The notes under the pieces were generated by a model. It made no database searches, was not told the DNA's origin, and worked only from the letters and a program-made list of their open reading frames with translations. This document shows, piece by piece, positions 1 through 9,235 of a stretch of 64,000 nt of DNA (positions within the stretch are counted from its first letter, which is position 1; the number at the start of each line of letters is the position of its first letter). Position numbers and translations under genes: made by a program. The stretch is from Marinobacter sp. es.048 (lineage in GTDB: Bacteria; Pseudomonadota; Gammaproteobacteria; Pseudomonadales; Oleiphilaceae): positions 372,001-436,000 of the forward strand of contig NZ_FYFA01000002.1 of the NCBI RefSeq assembly GCF_900188435.1, written 5' to 3'.

Positions 1-1
1 C

Positions 2-304
2 CAGTGTTACTGGGTGGCGGGATGCGCGATCGGTGCACTGCTTGGCGAAAACGTGGCCTTTGACAGCACAGGTATTGAGTTCGCACTGGTCGCCCTGTTC
101 ATTGTTTTGACGCTGGAACAGTTCAAGGCCCTGGGCGAGGGCTTCCCGATCTGGCTTGGAGCCGCTGCGGCGGGTGTCGCTATGCTGATTCTGCCATCGG
201 CACACCAGCTGATTGGCGCAATCGCCCTGGTGACCGCTGTCCTCTTGTTGGAATACCGGAAGAGTCGCGGGCAGACACCGCACAAGGAGAACAGCCATGG
301 GTGA
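2..304 (+). CDS. azlC: AzlC-family amino-acid exporter, C-terminal part
   Basis: The frame is open from the left edge of the window, so only about the last 100 residues are visible. They form three hydrophobic stretches separated by short polar turns, and the start reads as YWVAGCAIGALLG, typical of the AzlC permease family. AzlC with AzlD exports branched-chain amino acids in Bacillus subtilis and YgaZH exports valine in Escherichia coli; the substrate here is an inference from family. The stop codon overlaps the start of the next gene by 8 bases, which suggests translational coupling to azlD. A GTG at position 14 could be read as a start but would cut the conserved core, so the gene is treated as truncated by the window edge. 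Confidence 0.85.
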   Translation, partial: QCYWVAGCAIGALLGENVAFDSTGIEFALVALFIVLTLEQFKALGEGFPIWLGAAAAGVAMLILPSAHQLIGAIALVTAVLLLEYRKSRGQTPHKENSHG

Positions 305-626
305 ATCCGGCTATCTGGCAGCGTTCATTGCGGTAGCAGCAATCGCAACCTTTGCCACTCGGGTAATTCCGTTCCTGTTTTTCGAACGGCATACGGAACA
401 CCCGCTGGTCCGCCATCTCGGGCGCTACCTTCCTGCGGCGGTTATGGCTTTGCTGGCGACGGTGTTCCTGCAGCGTTCGGCGGACTGGTCTGGCTCATGG
501 TTAGGGTTTGATGCCCTGCTTCCCGGCGCTCTGGTGATCATCGTTCACCTCTGGCGCAGGAATGCCCTGCTTTCCATCGCAGCCGGGACCATCAGCTACA
601 TGGCCATCCAGCAAGCCGGACTCTGA
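297..626 (+). CDS. azlD: AzlD-family small subunit of amino-acid exporter
   Basis: This 109-residue protein is almost entirely hydrophobic, with three to four probable membrane helices and the family-typical TRVIPF segment after the first helix. AzlD proteins are about 100 to 110 residues long and act as the small partner of AzlC in the inner membrane. The ATG lies inside the last codons of azlC, and GGAG sits just upstream at about 287. The pair therefore forms a two-gene export module for branched-chain amino acids; substrate specificity cannot be read from the sequence. Confidence 0.85.
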   Translation: MGESGYLAAFIAVAAIATFATRVIPFLFFERHTEHPLVRHLGRYLPAAVMALLATVFLQRSADWSGSWLGFDALLPGALVIIVHLWRRNALLSIAAGTISYMAIQQAGL

Positions 627-637
627 CCCGGCTTAAA

Positions 638-1042
638 CTACATCCTGTTTTCGAGATTGGCTACAAGCCGGGAATCCTGCAGGGCGGCGGTACGGTGTTT
701 GACCACGCCTTTGTATTCCGGGCTTTCGATCATGGCCATGAAGGCATCGATTGAGGGGTAGCGAACCAGCAGCACCTGATCCCAGGATTCATCCGGGGGC
801 GCAATAAGCGATCCGACGCTGCGACCAGACCAGATTACTTCCGCGCCCACTGACTTTACGCAGGCAGCCGCCTCCTCCATATACACCGTATAGGCTTCAC
901 GGCCAGTTCGCACCGGCGCCTCTTCCTTGTAGTTGGCCCGATCGCGGAAGCGCAGCAGATTCAGCATCACGACGGGCTGGTCTTTCGGGGTATCCGCAAG
1001 GACTTTTTGCAGCTGTTCGGGGGTGGGATTAACGGCGTCCAT
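638..1042 (-). CDS. DUF1330 family protein (dimeric alpha-beta barrel)
   Basis: A 134-residue soluble protein. The segment VVMLNLLRFRDRANY near residues 24 to 38 and the pattern around VLLVRYPSIDAFMAMIESPEYK near residues 90 to 110 match DUF1330 proteins, which fold as dimeric ferredoxin-like barrels. No enzymatic function is established for most of the family. The start is supported by AGAGGA shortly before the ATG. The gene converges on azlD with only 11 bases between stops and diverges from the iorAB pair, so it is probably its own transcription unit. No signal peptide or membrane segment is visible, so it should be cytosolic. Confidence 0.75.
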   Translation of the reverse strand: MDAVNPTPEQLQKVLADTPKDQPVVMLNLLRFRDRANYKEEAPVRTGREAYTVYMEEAAACVKSVGAEVIWSGRSVGSLIAPPDESWDQVLLVRYPSIDAFMAMIESPEYKGVVKHRTAALQDSRLVANLENRM

Positions 1043-1203
1043 CCATATCCTCTTCTTCTCGTGGTTCCGGGCCTAACTATAGCCCAGCCCCAATATGTAC
1101 ACGCAAGCGATTTTATTACCTTTCATCCAGATTGCTCTTTTTACCTTCTGAGTTCGTAGGGCTACAGTGAAGGAAACGCATAATCCATAAACGAGAGGAC
1201 GAT

Positions 1204-1665
1204 ATGGCTAGCCTCACGATTAACGGCGAGCGTTATGAGCTCGACGTGCCTGACAATATGCCCCTGCTCTGGGTCATCCGCGATGTTGTAGGCCTCAAAG
1301 GTACAAAATTTGGATGCGGTATGTCCCAGTGCGGTGCCTGCACCGTTCACCTCAACGGAACAGCGATCCGCTCCTGCGTAACACCGGTCTCTGCCGCCAG
1401 CGGCGATATCACCACCATTGAAGCCATGGCTGACGATCCGGTTGGCAGCAAGGTTCAGCAGGCTTGGCTCGATCTCGGGGTGGCCCAGTGTGGTTACTGC
1501 CAGGGTGGCCAGATCATGAACGCCACAGCCCTACTGAAAAAGACCCCAAATCCTGAAACCGGAGAAATTGTGGATGCCATGGCAGGAAACCTCTGCCGTT
1601 GTGGCACCTACAACCGCATCCTTGCAGCGATTGAGCGGGCTTCGGGTAAGGAGGGTGAAGCATGA
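1204..1665 (+). CDS. iorA: Isoquinoline 1-oxidoreductase-like [2Fe-2S] subunit
   Basis: A 153-residue iron-sulfur subunit of the xanthine-dehydrogenase superfamily. The plant-type [2Fe-2S] cluster ligands are Cys38, Cys43, Cys46 and Cys58. The second cluster is the helical type with Cys96, Cys99, Cys131 and Cys133 (motifs QCGYC and CRCG). Such subunits pass electrons from the molybdenum site of the partner subunit to an external acceptor. The stop overlaps the start of the large subunit by 4 bases. RBS GAGG lies 7 bases before the ATG. There is no FAD-binding subunit next door, as in isoquinoline 1-oxidoreductase and related two-subunit aldehyde or N-heterocycle hydroxylases. The real substrate is unknown. 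Confidence 0.88.
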   Translation: MASLTINGERYELDVPDNMPLLWVIRDVVGLKGTKFGCGMSQCGACTVHLNGTAIRSCVTPVSAASGDITTIEAMADDPVGSKVQQAWLDLGVAQCGYCQGGQIMNATALLKKTPNPETGEIVDAMAGNLCRCGTYNRILAAIERASGKEGEA

Positions 1666-3995
1666 GCGCCGATGACAACTTGATGATTGCCAACGTCAGC
1701 CGCCGCCGTTTCCTTATGGGCCTGGCTGGTGGCTCCGCTCTGGTGCTGGCGGCCCGTTGGGATGTGGCTCTGGGTGGCAATGAAAAAGCTCAATTTGGCG
1801 CCGGAGCAATGCCCGGCGGCTGGGTGGACGACCCCAACGTATTTATCCATATCGATGCTGATGGCCTTGTCACCATTGTGAACAACCGGTCCGAAATGGG
1901 TCAGGGTATCCGGACCAGTCTGGTGATGGTCGGTGCCGACGAGCTCGGCGCAGACTGGGACCAGGTGAGAGTCGAACAGGCCGAGGGCGATCACAGCAAA
2001 TACGGCAACCAGAACACCGACGGTTCCCGAAGCATGCGCCATTGGTATCAACCCATGCGCCGCGCCGCAGCAGCGGCCAGGCAGATGCTGGAGCAGGCGG
2101 CCGCCAATGAATGGAGCGTGCCCGTCAGTGAAGTTCAGGCTGGTGTACACAGCATCGTCCACAAACCTTCGGGCAAGGAACTCGGCTTTGGTGAACTTGC
2201 CGCCAAAGCACGGGAGCTCGACGTTCCCGGACGCAATGACCTGGTGCTCAAGCGCGATGACGAGCTCCGATTCGTCGGTAAGGAAACCGGTCTGATCAAC
2301 GGTGAGCTCAAGTCGGCTTACCCGAAAGCGATCGACGGCGAAGATATCGTGACCGGCCAGGCCGTGTATGGGGCTGATGTGCCATTTGAGAATCTGCTCT
2401 ACGCCGTGATCGCGCGTCCACCGGTTTACGGGGCAACAGTCGCCGATTTCGACGATACCGAAGCTCTCAAGGTGCCCGGAGTTGAGAAAGTCCTGGAGGT
2501 CGAGGGCACCGGCCAACCAGCGGGCTTCAGCCCGCTCGGCGGGATTGCCGTTGTGGCGTCCAACACCTGGGCCGCCATGGAAGGTCGCAAGGCTCTGAAA
2601 ATTGACTGGAATCTGGAGCCTGCTGGAGACAACGCCGGCTACACGTCGTCTGCCTATCGGGAATCCCTTGAGAAAGCGGCGCAGCAACCTGGCAAGGTGG
2701 TCCGCCAGCACGGCGATCTGGACACAGCTCTTGAGAACGCCAGCAAGCGGGTCTCCGCCACCTATTACATGCCCCACATGGCACAGGCTCCCATGGAGCC
2801 GCCGGTTGCGACAGTGCAAATCAAGGACGGCAAAGCCCAGGTGTGGGCACCGGTGCAGAATCCGCAGGCGACCCGCGATACGGTAGCCGGCCGACTGGGC
2901 ATGGATGCGGAAAATGTCACCGTGCACGTTACCCTGCTCGGTGGGGGCTTCGGGCGCAAGTCGAAACCGGACTTTGCCATTGAAGCGGCCAGTATCGCCG
3001 AGACTTTCAAAGGTCGGCCTGTCAGGTTGCAGTGGTCAAGGGAAGACGATATTCACCACGCCTATTTCCATGCTGTCTCTGTCGATTACCTGGAGGCTGG
3101 ACTGGATAACAACGGGCAGGCCACCGGCTGGCTGCACCGGACCCTGTCACCCAGTATCGGCTCGCTGTTTGCGCCCGACCCGAAACACAAGGGTGAGTTT
3201 GAACTGGGCATGGGCTTTAACACCATGCCGTTCTCGGTGCCGGCCCTGAGGCTGGAAAATCCGCCAGCGCCCGCGCATGTGCGCATCGGCTGGTTCCGCT
3301 CGGTCTACAACCTGCCCCATGCCTGGGCGATCCAGAGCTTTGCCCATGAGATGGCGGTGGCCGCCGGCAAGGACCATCGGGATTACGTTCTCGACCTGCT
3401 CGGCCCGGACCGGGAGATTCACAACCTGACGGTGGGCGATGGCTGGAATTATGGCGAAGATCCCGATCTCTACCCCATCGACATCGGGCGCATGCGTAAC
3501 GTGATTGAGCGGGTAACCAAAGAGGCAGACTGGGGCAAATCCCTGGGCAAAAACCGCGGGCTTGGCCTGGCCTTTCACCACAGTTTTGTTTCCTACACCG
3601 CGATCGTGTTTGACGTGGAAGTGGATGACCAGGGTGAGCTTACCATCCACCGCGCAGACATCGCCTTCGATTGCGGACCGCAGGCCAACCCAGAGCGGAT
3701 TCGTTCCCAGCTGGAAGGCGCCATCGTGATGGGTATTGGCATCGCGCTTCAAAGCGAGGTGACCTTTGAGGACGGCGTGGCGCAACAGGGCAACTTCGAC
3801 AAGTTCCTGATCCCCCGCATGCCGGATGCACCCAAAACCCTGCGGGTTCATCTGGTGGACAACCCGGATGAGGCCATGGGCGGTGTGGGTGAGCCAGGAC
3901 TGCCCCCGGTAGCGCCGGCACTGTGCAATGCAATCTATGCCGCAACCGGTAAACGCATCAGACGCTTGCCCGTTGGCGACCAACTGAAAGCCTGA
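1662..3995 (+). CDS. iorB: Molybdopterin-binding hydroxylase subunit, IorB-like, Tat-exported
   Basis: A 777-residue large subunit carrying the molybdenum cofactor in a two-subunit hydroxylase. The N-terminus has a twin-arginine motif SRRRFLMG (residues 13 to 20) followed by a hydrophobic stretch, so the folded IorAB complex is probably exported to the periplasm. GGGFGRK near residue 425 and the C-terminal [11 protein letters not shown], whose Glu744 fits the catalytic glutamate of the family, support an active enzyme. It overlaps iorA by 4 bases. Known members oxidise isoquinoline, aldehydes or nicotinate-like rings; the substrate here cannot be told. Cytochrome c subunits that often accept electrons from such enzymes are not adjacent. 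A strong terminator follows the stop. Confidence 0.88.
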   Translation: MSADDNLMIANVSRRRFLMGLAGGSALVLAARWDVALGGNEKAQFGAGAMPGGWVDDPNVFIHIDADGLVTIVNNRSEMGQGIRTSLVMVGADELGADWDQVRVEQAEGDHSKYGNQNTDGSRSMRHWYQPMRRAAAAARQMLEQAAANEWSVPVSEVQAGVHSIVHKPSGKELGFGELAAKARELDVPGRNDLVLKRDDELRFVGKETGLINGELKSAYPKAIDGEDIVTGQAVYGADVPFENLLYAVIARPPVYGATVADFDDTEALKVPGVEKVLEVEGTGQPAGFSPLGGIAVVASNTWAAMEGRKALKIDWNLEPAGDNAGYTSSAYRESLEKAAQQPGKVVRQHGDLDTALENASKRVSATYYMPHMAQAPMEPPVATVQIKDGKAQVWAPVQNPQATRDTVAGRLGMDAENVTVHVTLLGGGFGRKSKPDFAIEAASIAETFKGRPVRLQWSREDDIHHAYFHAVSVDYLEAGLDNNGQATGWLHRTLSPSIGSLFAPDPKHKGEFELGMGFNTMPFSVPALRLENPPAPAHVRIGWFRSVYNLPHAWAIQSFAHEMAVAAGKDHRDYVLDLLGPDREIHNLTVGDGWNYGEDPDLYPIDIGRMRNVIERVTKEADWGKSLGKNRGLGLAFHHSFVSYTAIVFDVEVDDQGELTIHRADIAFDCGPQANPERIRSQLEGAIVMGIGIALQSEVTFEDGVAQQGNFDKFLIPRMPDAPKTLRVHLVDNPDEAMGGVGEPGLPPVAPALCNAIYAATGKRIRRLPVGDQLKA

Positions 3996-4002
3996 AACTG
4001 AT

Positions 4003-4027
4003 CAGGGCCCCTCGGGGCCCTGTTTTT
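4003..4027 (+). terminator. Rho-independent terminator after iorAB
   Basis: A 9-bp perfect GC-rich stem (CAGGGCCCC / GGGGCCCTG) with a 2-base apex is followed by five T residues, 7 bases after the iorB stop. The apex must open by a pair or two for a stable loop. It ends the iorAB transcript before the AEC transporter gene. Confidence 0.85.
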
Positions 4028-4144
4028 ATGCTGCTGCCCCTCTCCGCCCCATACCTTCGTGGTATTCCCATAGCATCCTAGCTTTCTCCCCGCTTATAAT
4101 TCAGGTAAACCCAGTCACTCTCCTCGACCCAACGGCCACCCTTG

Positions 4145-5092
4145 ATGACCCTGATCGATCTGTTCCTGCAAACCATGGAAACGACACTGCCCGTGTTTGC
4201 CATGGTCTTTATCGGCCTGGGACTTCGCCGGATTGGCTGGATCGACAATGCGTTTGTGAACACTGCCTCGGCGCTGGTGTTCAAGGCCACCCTGCCGACC
4301 CTGGTATTTTTAAGCATCATCCGGGCCGATCTGGATACCGCGTTCAATCCGGGCCTTCTGGTCTTTTACCTGGGCGCGACTCTGGGGAGTTTCGCCACCA
4401 CCTGGCTCTGGGCCCGCTGGCGTGTGGTTCGGGAAGATCGCGGAGTTTACGTGCAGGGCGCGTTTCGCGGTAACTGCGGTATCGTCGGCCTGGCGCTGGC
4501 CGCCAATCTTTACGGAGACTTCGGCCTCTCCGCTGGTGGGATCCTGCTTGGCCTGGTGATCATCTCCTACAACATCCTTTCGGTGATCGTGCTGGTGGCC
4601 TACCAGCCAGGGCAAACAACGGACTGGACGAAGATTTTTCACGACATTATCCGCAACCCGCTCATTCTGGCAGTGTTTGTGGCTATTCCCTTCGCCGCCC
4701 TGGATATCACATTGCCTGGTTGGGTCATGACCAGCGGCGACTACTTTGCCTCGCTCACCCTGCCCCTGGCCCTGTTGTGCATCGGCGCCACCGTATCCCT
4801 GAGCGCGATCCGAAGCGACAGCAAAACAGCGCTTGGCTCAAGTCTGTTCAAGATGGTGATATTGCCCACACTATGTACGGGCGCGGCGTGGCTGGCAGGT
4901 TTTCGGGGTTCCGAGCTTGGCCTGATGTTCCTGTTCTTCGCCAGCCCGACGGCAGCCGCCAGTTTCGTGATGGTAAAGGCGTTGGGCGGCAATGACCGGT
5001 TGGCAGCCAATATCATCGCAGTGACTACACTGCTGGCGAGCATTACTGTCACTCTGGGGGTCTTTGTGCTTCGCAGCGCTGGCCTAATCTAG
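4145..5092 (+). CDS. AEC (auxin efflux carrier) family transporter
   Basis: A hydrophobic protein of 315 residues with about ten membrane segments in two similar halves, as usual for bacterial AEC permeases. The segment FRGNCGIVGLALA near residues 108 to 120 and FASPTAAASFVMVKALGGN near 263 to 281 match the family, whose members carry malate, malonate or other small carboxylates. The ATG at 4145 is preferred over the TTG one codon earlier; the ribosome-binding site is weak in either case. It is separated from iorAB by a terminator and converges on the fructosamine-kinase-like gene with overlapping stop regions (4 bases). Substrate unknown. Confidence 0.82.
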   Translation: MTLIDLFLQTMETTLPVFAMVFIGLGLRRIGWIDNAFVNTASALVFKATLPTLVFLSIIRADLDTAFNPGLLVFYLGATLGSFATTWLWARWRVVREDRGVYVQGAFRGNCGIVGLALAANLYGDFGLSAGGILLGLVIISYNILSVIVLVAYQPGQTTDWTKIFHDIIRNPLILAVFVAIPFAALDITLPGWVMTSGDYFASLTLPLALLCIGATVSLSAIRSDSKTALGSSLFKMVILPTLCTGAAWLAGFRGSELGLMFLFFASPTAAASFVMVKALGGNDRLAANIIAVTTLLASITVTLGVFVLRSAGLI

Positions 5093-5862
5093 GCCTCGCC
5101 CCGCCCTATGGATTCGATAGCGTCCATGCCTGCCTGGCAGCCGCCAAGGTAACCACCACCGAACAGGTTGTAGTGGTTCAGATAGTGGTAAAGGTTGTAG
5201 ACCTCCCGCTTGACATCATAAACCGATGTTCGCGGATAGTGCGTGTCGTAGGCCTGGTAGAACGCCTCGCCGAAGCCTCCAAACATTTCTGTCATGGCGA
5301 TATCGGCTTCACGGTCACCGCAGTAAACGGCCGGATCAATCAGCCAGGGGCCGTCAGCATCATAGAGCACATTGCCGTTCCAGAGATCACCGTGGAGCAC
5401 GCTCGGGTGATCACAGTGGGCGTTCAGCCATTCCGTCAGCGCACTCCGGTGCTCATCCAATAGCTTTTGAAACCGACTTCTCTGGCTGGTGTCACGAATG
5501 CGTGAGACCTGATAGCCAAGACGGTCCCGAACAAAAAACTCACCCCAGTTGTCACACCAGCGATTGGGTTGCGGTGAGAGACCAATGTAATTATCCCGTC
5601 CCCAGCCGTAGGCCTTCTGACGCAGACCGTGCATTCTGGCCAGCCCCTCACCCAGCACCGCACGCGCCCGATCTGAGCGACCTGAAGACCGGATGGCGGT
5701 GATTTCGAGTTCGGTTTCATTGACCAGGTAAACATTCGGAACCCCGATTCCAGTCACACCAGCCTCATCAAGCGCTCTGGCAAGGCGCTCCAACCCCTCC
5801 GCTTCACAAATCAGGGCATCGGAATAACCAGTCGCATTGTGTTTCACATGGGTATTGGCCAT
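5089..5862 (-). CDS. Fructosamine kinase-like protein (YniA family), short N-terminus
   Basis: A 257-residue member of the fructosamine kinase / protein-ribulosamine 3-kinase family. The catalytic HGDLWNGN motif and the metal-binding IDPAVYCGDREADIAM motif are both present, as is a C-terminal region typical of YniA. These kinases phosphorylate glycated amines so the sugar can leave. The ATG at 5862 has AAGGAG 11 bases upstream. An in-frame upstream extension to 5958 has no family similarity and would overlap acyP. From this start the protein begins at THVKHN, equivalent to the strand carrying the nucleotide-binding Lys (here Lys7), so the first glycine-rich strand of the family (roughly 20 to 30 residues) is missing. 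Activity is therefore uncertain. Confidence 0.8.
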   Translation of the reverse strand: MANTHVKHNATGYSDALICEAEGLERLARALDEAGVTGIGVPNVYLVNETELEITAIRSSGRSDRARAVLGEGLARMHGLRQKAYGWGRDNYIGLSPQPNRWCDNWGEFFVRDRLGYQVSRIRDTSQRSRFQKLLDEHRSALTEWLNAHCDHPSVLHGDLWNGNVLYDADGPWLIDPAVYCGDREADIAMTEMFGGFGEAFYQAYDTHYPRTSVYDVKREVYNLYHYLNHYNLFGGGYLGGCQAGMDAIESIGRGEA

Positions 5863-5947
5863 CGGATTTGGCGCTCCTTGAAGTTGTCCTGCCAGAACCG
5901 GTAGATTGAAATAAAGCCTGACACGACAGAACGAGCGGGAGCAAACC

Positions 5948-6223
5948 ATGGACACCAAACGCTGGAAACTTCTGGTATCCGGACGAGTACAGGGAGTTTA
6001 CTACCGCGCCTCCACGGAGCAGAGGGCATCCTCCCTGGGCCTCACGGGTTTCGCCCGCAACCTGCCCGATGGTCGGGTCGAGATTATCGCCGAAGGGCCG
6101 GAAGACCGATTGAATCAACTGAAAACCTGGTGCGCGGAAGGGCCACCGGATGCCAGGGTGGACACCGTCGATATTGCGCCGGAATCGCCAACCGGGGAAT
6201 TTCGCGATTTCAGCGTTCGCTAG
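5948..6223 (+). CDS. acyP: Acylphosphatase
   Basis: A 91-residue protein of the normal acylphosphatase length. The signature GRVQGVYYR contains the phosphate-binding Arg20, and GFARNLPDG contains the catalytic Asn38. The enzyme hydrolyses acyl phosphates such as acetyl phosphate and carbamoyl phosphate in the cytosol. It is divergent from the fructosamine-kinase-like gene, with 85 bases between starts. The usual third position of the first motif (VGF) is YY here, a conservative change. No regulation can be read from the short upstream region. Confidence 0.92.
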   Translation: MDTKRWKLLVSGRVQGVYYRASTEQRASSLGLTGFARNLPDGRVEIIAEGPEDRLNQLKTWCAEGPPDARVDTVDIAPESPTGEFRDFSVR

Positions 6224-6334
6224 TCAATTCGCCGTAGCCAGAAGGCCATGGGCTTGGCGTATGGTTTAATCTGGTCACCGCTGAGCCAGCGTATTGAAAC
6301 CGCCATAAACTACTCCCTGTCGAAAGGTCGGAGC

Positions 6335-6940
6335 ATGCAAAAAGACAAGCCGTTTTCCCAAGCCTGCGAAAACAATAAGGCGCCGATTCTGGAAAAACTG
6401 ACGGCGCTTTTCAAACAGCCGGGCACTATTCTGGAAATCGGCACGGGCACCGGTCAGCACGCAGTGCACTTTGCCAGCCACTTACCTCATCTGGTTTGGC
6501 AGCCCACGGATCACCCTCAGAACGCCCAGCTCTCTCTGGCGTGGATCGACGACTCAGATCTTGCAAATATCCGCCCACCCATTGCCCTGGATGTGCTGAA
6601 AGGAGACTGGTCCGGGCTGCCGGCCATCGAAGGCGCATTTTCCGCCAATACGGCGCATATCATGGCCTGGGAAGAAGTGCAGGCGATGTTTCGTGGTGTT
6701 GCTGCGTCCTTGCCCAGGGACGCAATCTTCTGCCTGTATGGGCCCTTCCGCTATAGCGGGCGGCACACCAGTGAGAGCAATGAGCGGTTTGACCTTTCGC
6801 TCAGAACACAGGCGCCGCACATGGGGATTCGGGATATGGAGGATCTCAAGGCGCTCGGTGAGGAAACCGGGCTGGCGCTTGAAGAGGATTTTGAGATGCC
6901 GGCTAATAATCGGTTGTTGGTTTGGCGGCGAATTCAGTAA
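6335..6940 (+). CDS. DUF938 family SAM-dependent methyltransferase-like protein
   Basis: A 201-residue protein of the DUF938 family. The motif ILEIGTGTGQHAVHFA near residues 30 to 45 is a SAM-binding loop, and the N-terminal FSQACENNKAPILEKL is characteristic of the family. The function of the family is not established; a methyltransferase fold is inferred. The ATG at 6335 is chosen because it has GGAG 5 bases upstream and because the family starts here; an upstream in-frame ATG at 6248 would add 29 unrelated residues. It follows acyP by 111 bases on the same strand. Confidence 0.82.
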   Translation: MQKDKPFSQACENNKAPILEKLTALFKQPGTILEIGTGTGQHAVHFASHLPHLVWQPTDHPQNAQLSLAWIDDSDLANIRPPIALDVLKGDWSGLPAIEGAFSANTAHIMAWEEVQAMFRGVAASLPRDAIFCLYGPFRYSGRHTSESNERFDLSLRTQAPHMGIRDMEDLKALGEETGLALEEDFEMPANNRLLVWRRIQ

Positions 6941-7025
6941 GGGAGCGCAAGATCAAAACTGGTCCGCCAGTGTTCCGGTCATTTTCGGGTCACAGCGACG
7001 GACCAGAGTTCCTTATGGCTGCTGG

Positions 7026-8456
7026 CTACAGCAGGTCAGAATTTACTGAAGACAGCATCTTGCCAACCGTATCGTAGGCATTCGAGGGCATCCAGTTACG
7101 ATTCGAGCCCAGGTAACTTTCCGGGTCAAGCTCGAGGAGTCCGATAAGCACCTCAGCAACGATCCTGGCGCCTACCGGCCCCAGCCCCTCGCCCGGCTCA
7201 AAATTGCCGGGAGACGATTCTCTGCCAACAACCTCCGCCTCTGCCAATATGTATAGCCACAGGGGCGCCCCAGACGTTACCTCGCCGTTCGACATAGCGT
7301 TTATCCTGGCCATGACAGCGCCGACTTCGGCCTCCGCCCGACCCATTTCCCGAGCGATCGTATCACCCCCGGGAAGTCTGAAGCTGTTGCCCCTGAGCAG
7401 ATTCCTTGTCGCCAGGGACTTTTCACCGCCATCTGGCACGAAGGGGAGCTCCAGAAGGTCACCTGCCATTAATGTGTCGAGCTTTTCAGCTCTTTGAACA
7501 ACGCGATTTTCAGACGTGAAAAACAGCTCATGCCAATCAACCACGGCCCGGGTATCACCCACCGGGGAAAACCCGCGGCCGAGAATCTGTCCGAAGAACT
7601 CGAAAGCCGTATCGCCTTTCTGGACCTGGATCTTCATCGGCACCATGGAATGGCCAAAGCGATATGCAGCAACAGCAAACTCGATGGGAATGAACGGTAC
7701 GCTGCACTTATAAAAGAGGCGTCCCTGGCTCAACACATCATCCACAACCGCCTTGCCGCACATGGCAACCAGAAAGTCATTCACAACCACCCATTGGTAA
7801 TGCCATGTGACCTCGCGACGGGCCTCTTCAAAAAGCTCTTCTCCCTTCAGGTCATGACCATCAGCTGCGGCCTCAGCACGGAGTTTGTCGCAGATCGCGT
7901 TATGAAACTTGATGAAGCCTAGCTGCATCTGGCTGATGATTCGGTTTTCATCGTTCCGGGGGTCACCAATAATGGCACTCCCTGTTGGAACTCTTAATAG
8001 ATCATTTTTGCGCCGGTCATCAGCGCCAACTTCATCGGCACCCGTGAGCAATTTGGCGTTGTTGAAAGGAGCGGTTTGATTGTAAAGATAGGGCTGCGCT
8101 TCCGGACCGTTGCCGTAGATCGAGTCCAGATCCAGGGTCGGTGTGCGGACATTTGCAGTTTCATTGGGATGATTCACTGAAGCGAAGCTGGAACTGGTAT
8201 CCAGCGTTATATCGTGATCAATAAACTGCCCAAAAATAACCATCCCGACAGGCACCGTTGACGTCCGATCGCTCGCTCCGCCATTGTCCATCGGGCCGCC
8301 GACCTTGCCGATGCTCTGCAAAACAGTTGGTGAAACGTAAGAATGCGCCAGATGAGGAAACATCCATCCAAAACGGTCTTCCCGGGAAGGCTGGTAATCT
8401 ACCCTGCAATGCTCGGGCAGCCCGCTAAGATCTTGCATACCATGGTAATGGCTCAT
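7026..8456 (-). CDS. Animal-type haem peroxidase
   Basis: A 476-residue protein of the animal haem peroxidase superfamily (myeloperoxidase and cyclooxygenase relatives). GQFIDHDITLD holds the distal His81 and adjacent Asp82, LDLDSIYGNGP near residue 108 fits the calcium and substrate loop, ENRIISQMQLGFIKFHN near residues 170 to 186 matches the family core, and YRFGHSM holds the proximal haem ligand His269. No signal peptide, Tat motif, membrane helix or RTX repeat is visible, so it may be cytosolic or use an unrecognised export route. ATG 8456 is preferred to 8477 because GGGAGAG sits just before it. It stands alone. Likely role: peroxide-driven oxidation of halides or organic substrates. Confidence 0.85.
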   Translation of the reverse strand: MSHYHGMQDLSGLPEHCRVDYQPSREDRFGWMFPHLAHSYVSPTVLQSIGKVGGPMDNGGASDRTSTVPVGMVIFGQFIDHDITLDTSSSFASVNHPNETANVRTPTLDLDSIYGNGPEAQPYLYNQTAPFNNAKLLTGADEVGADDRRKNDLLRVPTGSAIIGDPRNDENRIISQMQLGFIKFHNAICDKLRAEAAADGHDLKGEELFEEARREVTWHYQWVVVNDFLVAMCGKAVVDDVLSQGRLFYKCSVPFIPIEFAVAAYRFGHSMVPMKIQVQKGDTAFEFFGQILGRGFSPVGDTRAVVDWHELFFTSENRVVQRAEKLDTLMAGDLLELPFVPDGGEKSLATRNLLRGNSFRLPGGDTIAREMGRAEAEVGAVMARINAMSNGEVTSGAPLWLYILAEAEVVGRESSPGNFEPGEGLGPVGARIVAEVLIGLLELDPESYLGSNRNWMPSNAYDTVGKMLSSVNSDLL

Positions 8457-8632
8457 TGTCTCTCCCTCGATAATCATCAGATAAGGCGTGGAGACACCCT
8501 ACTAGCCCCAATTGCTGTCCTTTGCATATTGACCAATCGGTAATTCAAGGTATCTGACAACGAAACGGTAGCTCTTTAAATGGTTAGCATCAAGAACTAA
8601 AGAACGGGGTGCTTTTGGCATAGCCACAAACT

Positions 8633-9235
8633 CTACCGATGTTCTTCAAGATCTTCGTAGCCAGTAACCATGGGTTTGATCAGGCTGGTCAGCTTCGTTC
8701 CCATGGTTGCCATATACACATGCGCAATGATGAAAATCAGCATGGCAAAAGCCGCTGCGGTATGAACCAGAGCCACCGTTTCCAGCTCCAGTGCGCCTGA
8801 CAGGGTTACGGGCCAGTCGTTATAGAACAGATAGAGAAGCCCGCTAAGCCAGATCACCGGTGTAATCATCAGTTTGAAAAACAAATAGGCCAAACGCTGC
8901 AGCGGATTGTGCTTGGCTCTGGTGGTTTTCCGGTAGGGGTGCGGCTCACCAGTAAAAGTCCCGATCAGGTAGTAGCGCATGACCGCAAACAGCCCGTTCC
9001 TTGTGGGAATGTACTGGCGCCATTCGCCGGTGGTGATGTGCCAGAAGATGGCAAACAGCCACAGCACAATCAGCGCCCAGGCAGCCAGGGTATGTAGCCG
9101 GGTCGCCTCGCCGAAACCAATCACCGAGTAGCTGCCGTGAATTTCGAAGCCGGTAAACAGCAGCGTGAAGATCAACAGTGCCTGGAACCAGTGCCAGAAA
9201 CGCTCGAAACGTTTGTAGATCATTACCCGGCTCAT
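8633..9235 (-). CDS. Cytochrome b subunit of tetrathionate/thiosulfate reductase type
   Basis: A 200-residue dihaem-type membrane cytochrome b of the cytochrome b561 / formate dehydrogenase gamma-like family. Candidate haem-binding histidines lie in RFWHWFQ, RLHTLAAW, FWHITTGEW, LVHTAAAF and AHVYMAT, distributed over four to five membrane helices. It would connect the quinone pool to the periplasmic octahaem cytochrome encoded just upstream: its ATG overlaps the stop of that gene by 4 bases. A shared transcript and a quinol-linked reductase complex are therefore likely. The direction of electron flow (quinol to tetrathionate or the reverse) is inferred, not shown. Confidence 0.85.
   Translation of the reverse strand: MSRVMIYKRFERFWHWFQALLIFTLLFTGFEIHGSYSVIGFGEATRLHTLAAWALIVLWLFAIFWHITTGEWRQYIPTRNGLFAVMRYYLIGTFTGEPHPYRKTTRAKHNPLQRLAYLFFKLMITPVIWLSGLLYLFYNDWPVTLSGALELETVALVHTAAAFAMLIFIIAHVYMATMGTKLTSLIKPMVTGYEDLEEHR

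Noticed and set aside
1608..2927. Long antisense open frame (439 codons) opposite iorB
   Set aside because: It is antisense to a conserved gene in GC-rich DNA, and its product has no recognisable motif.
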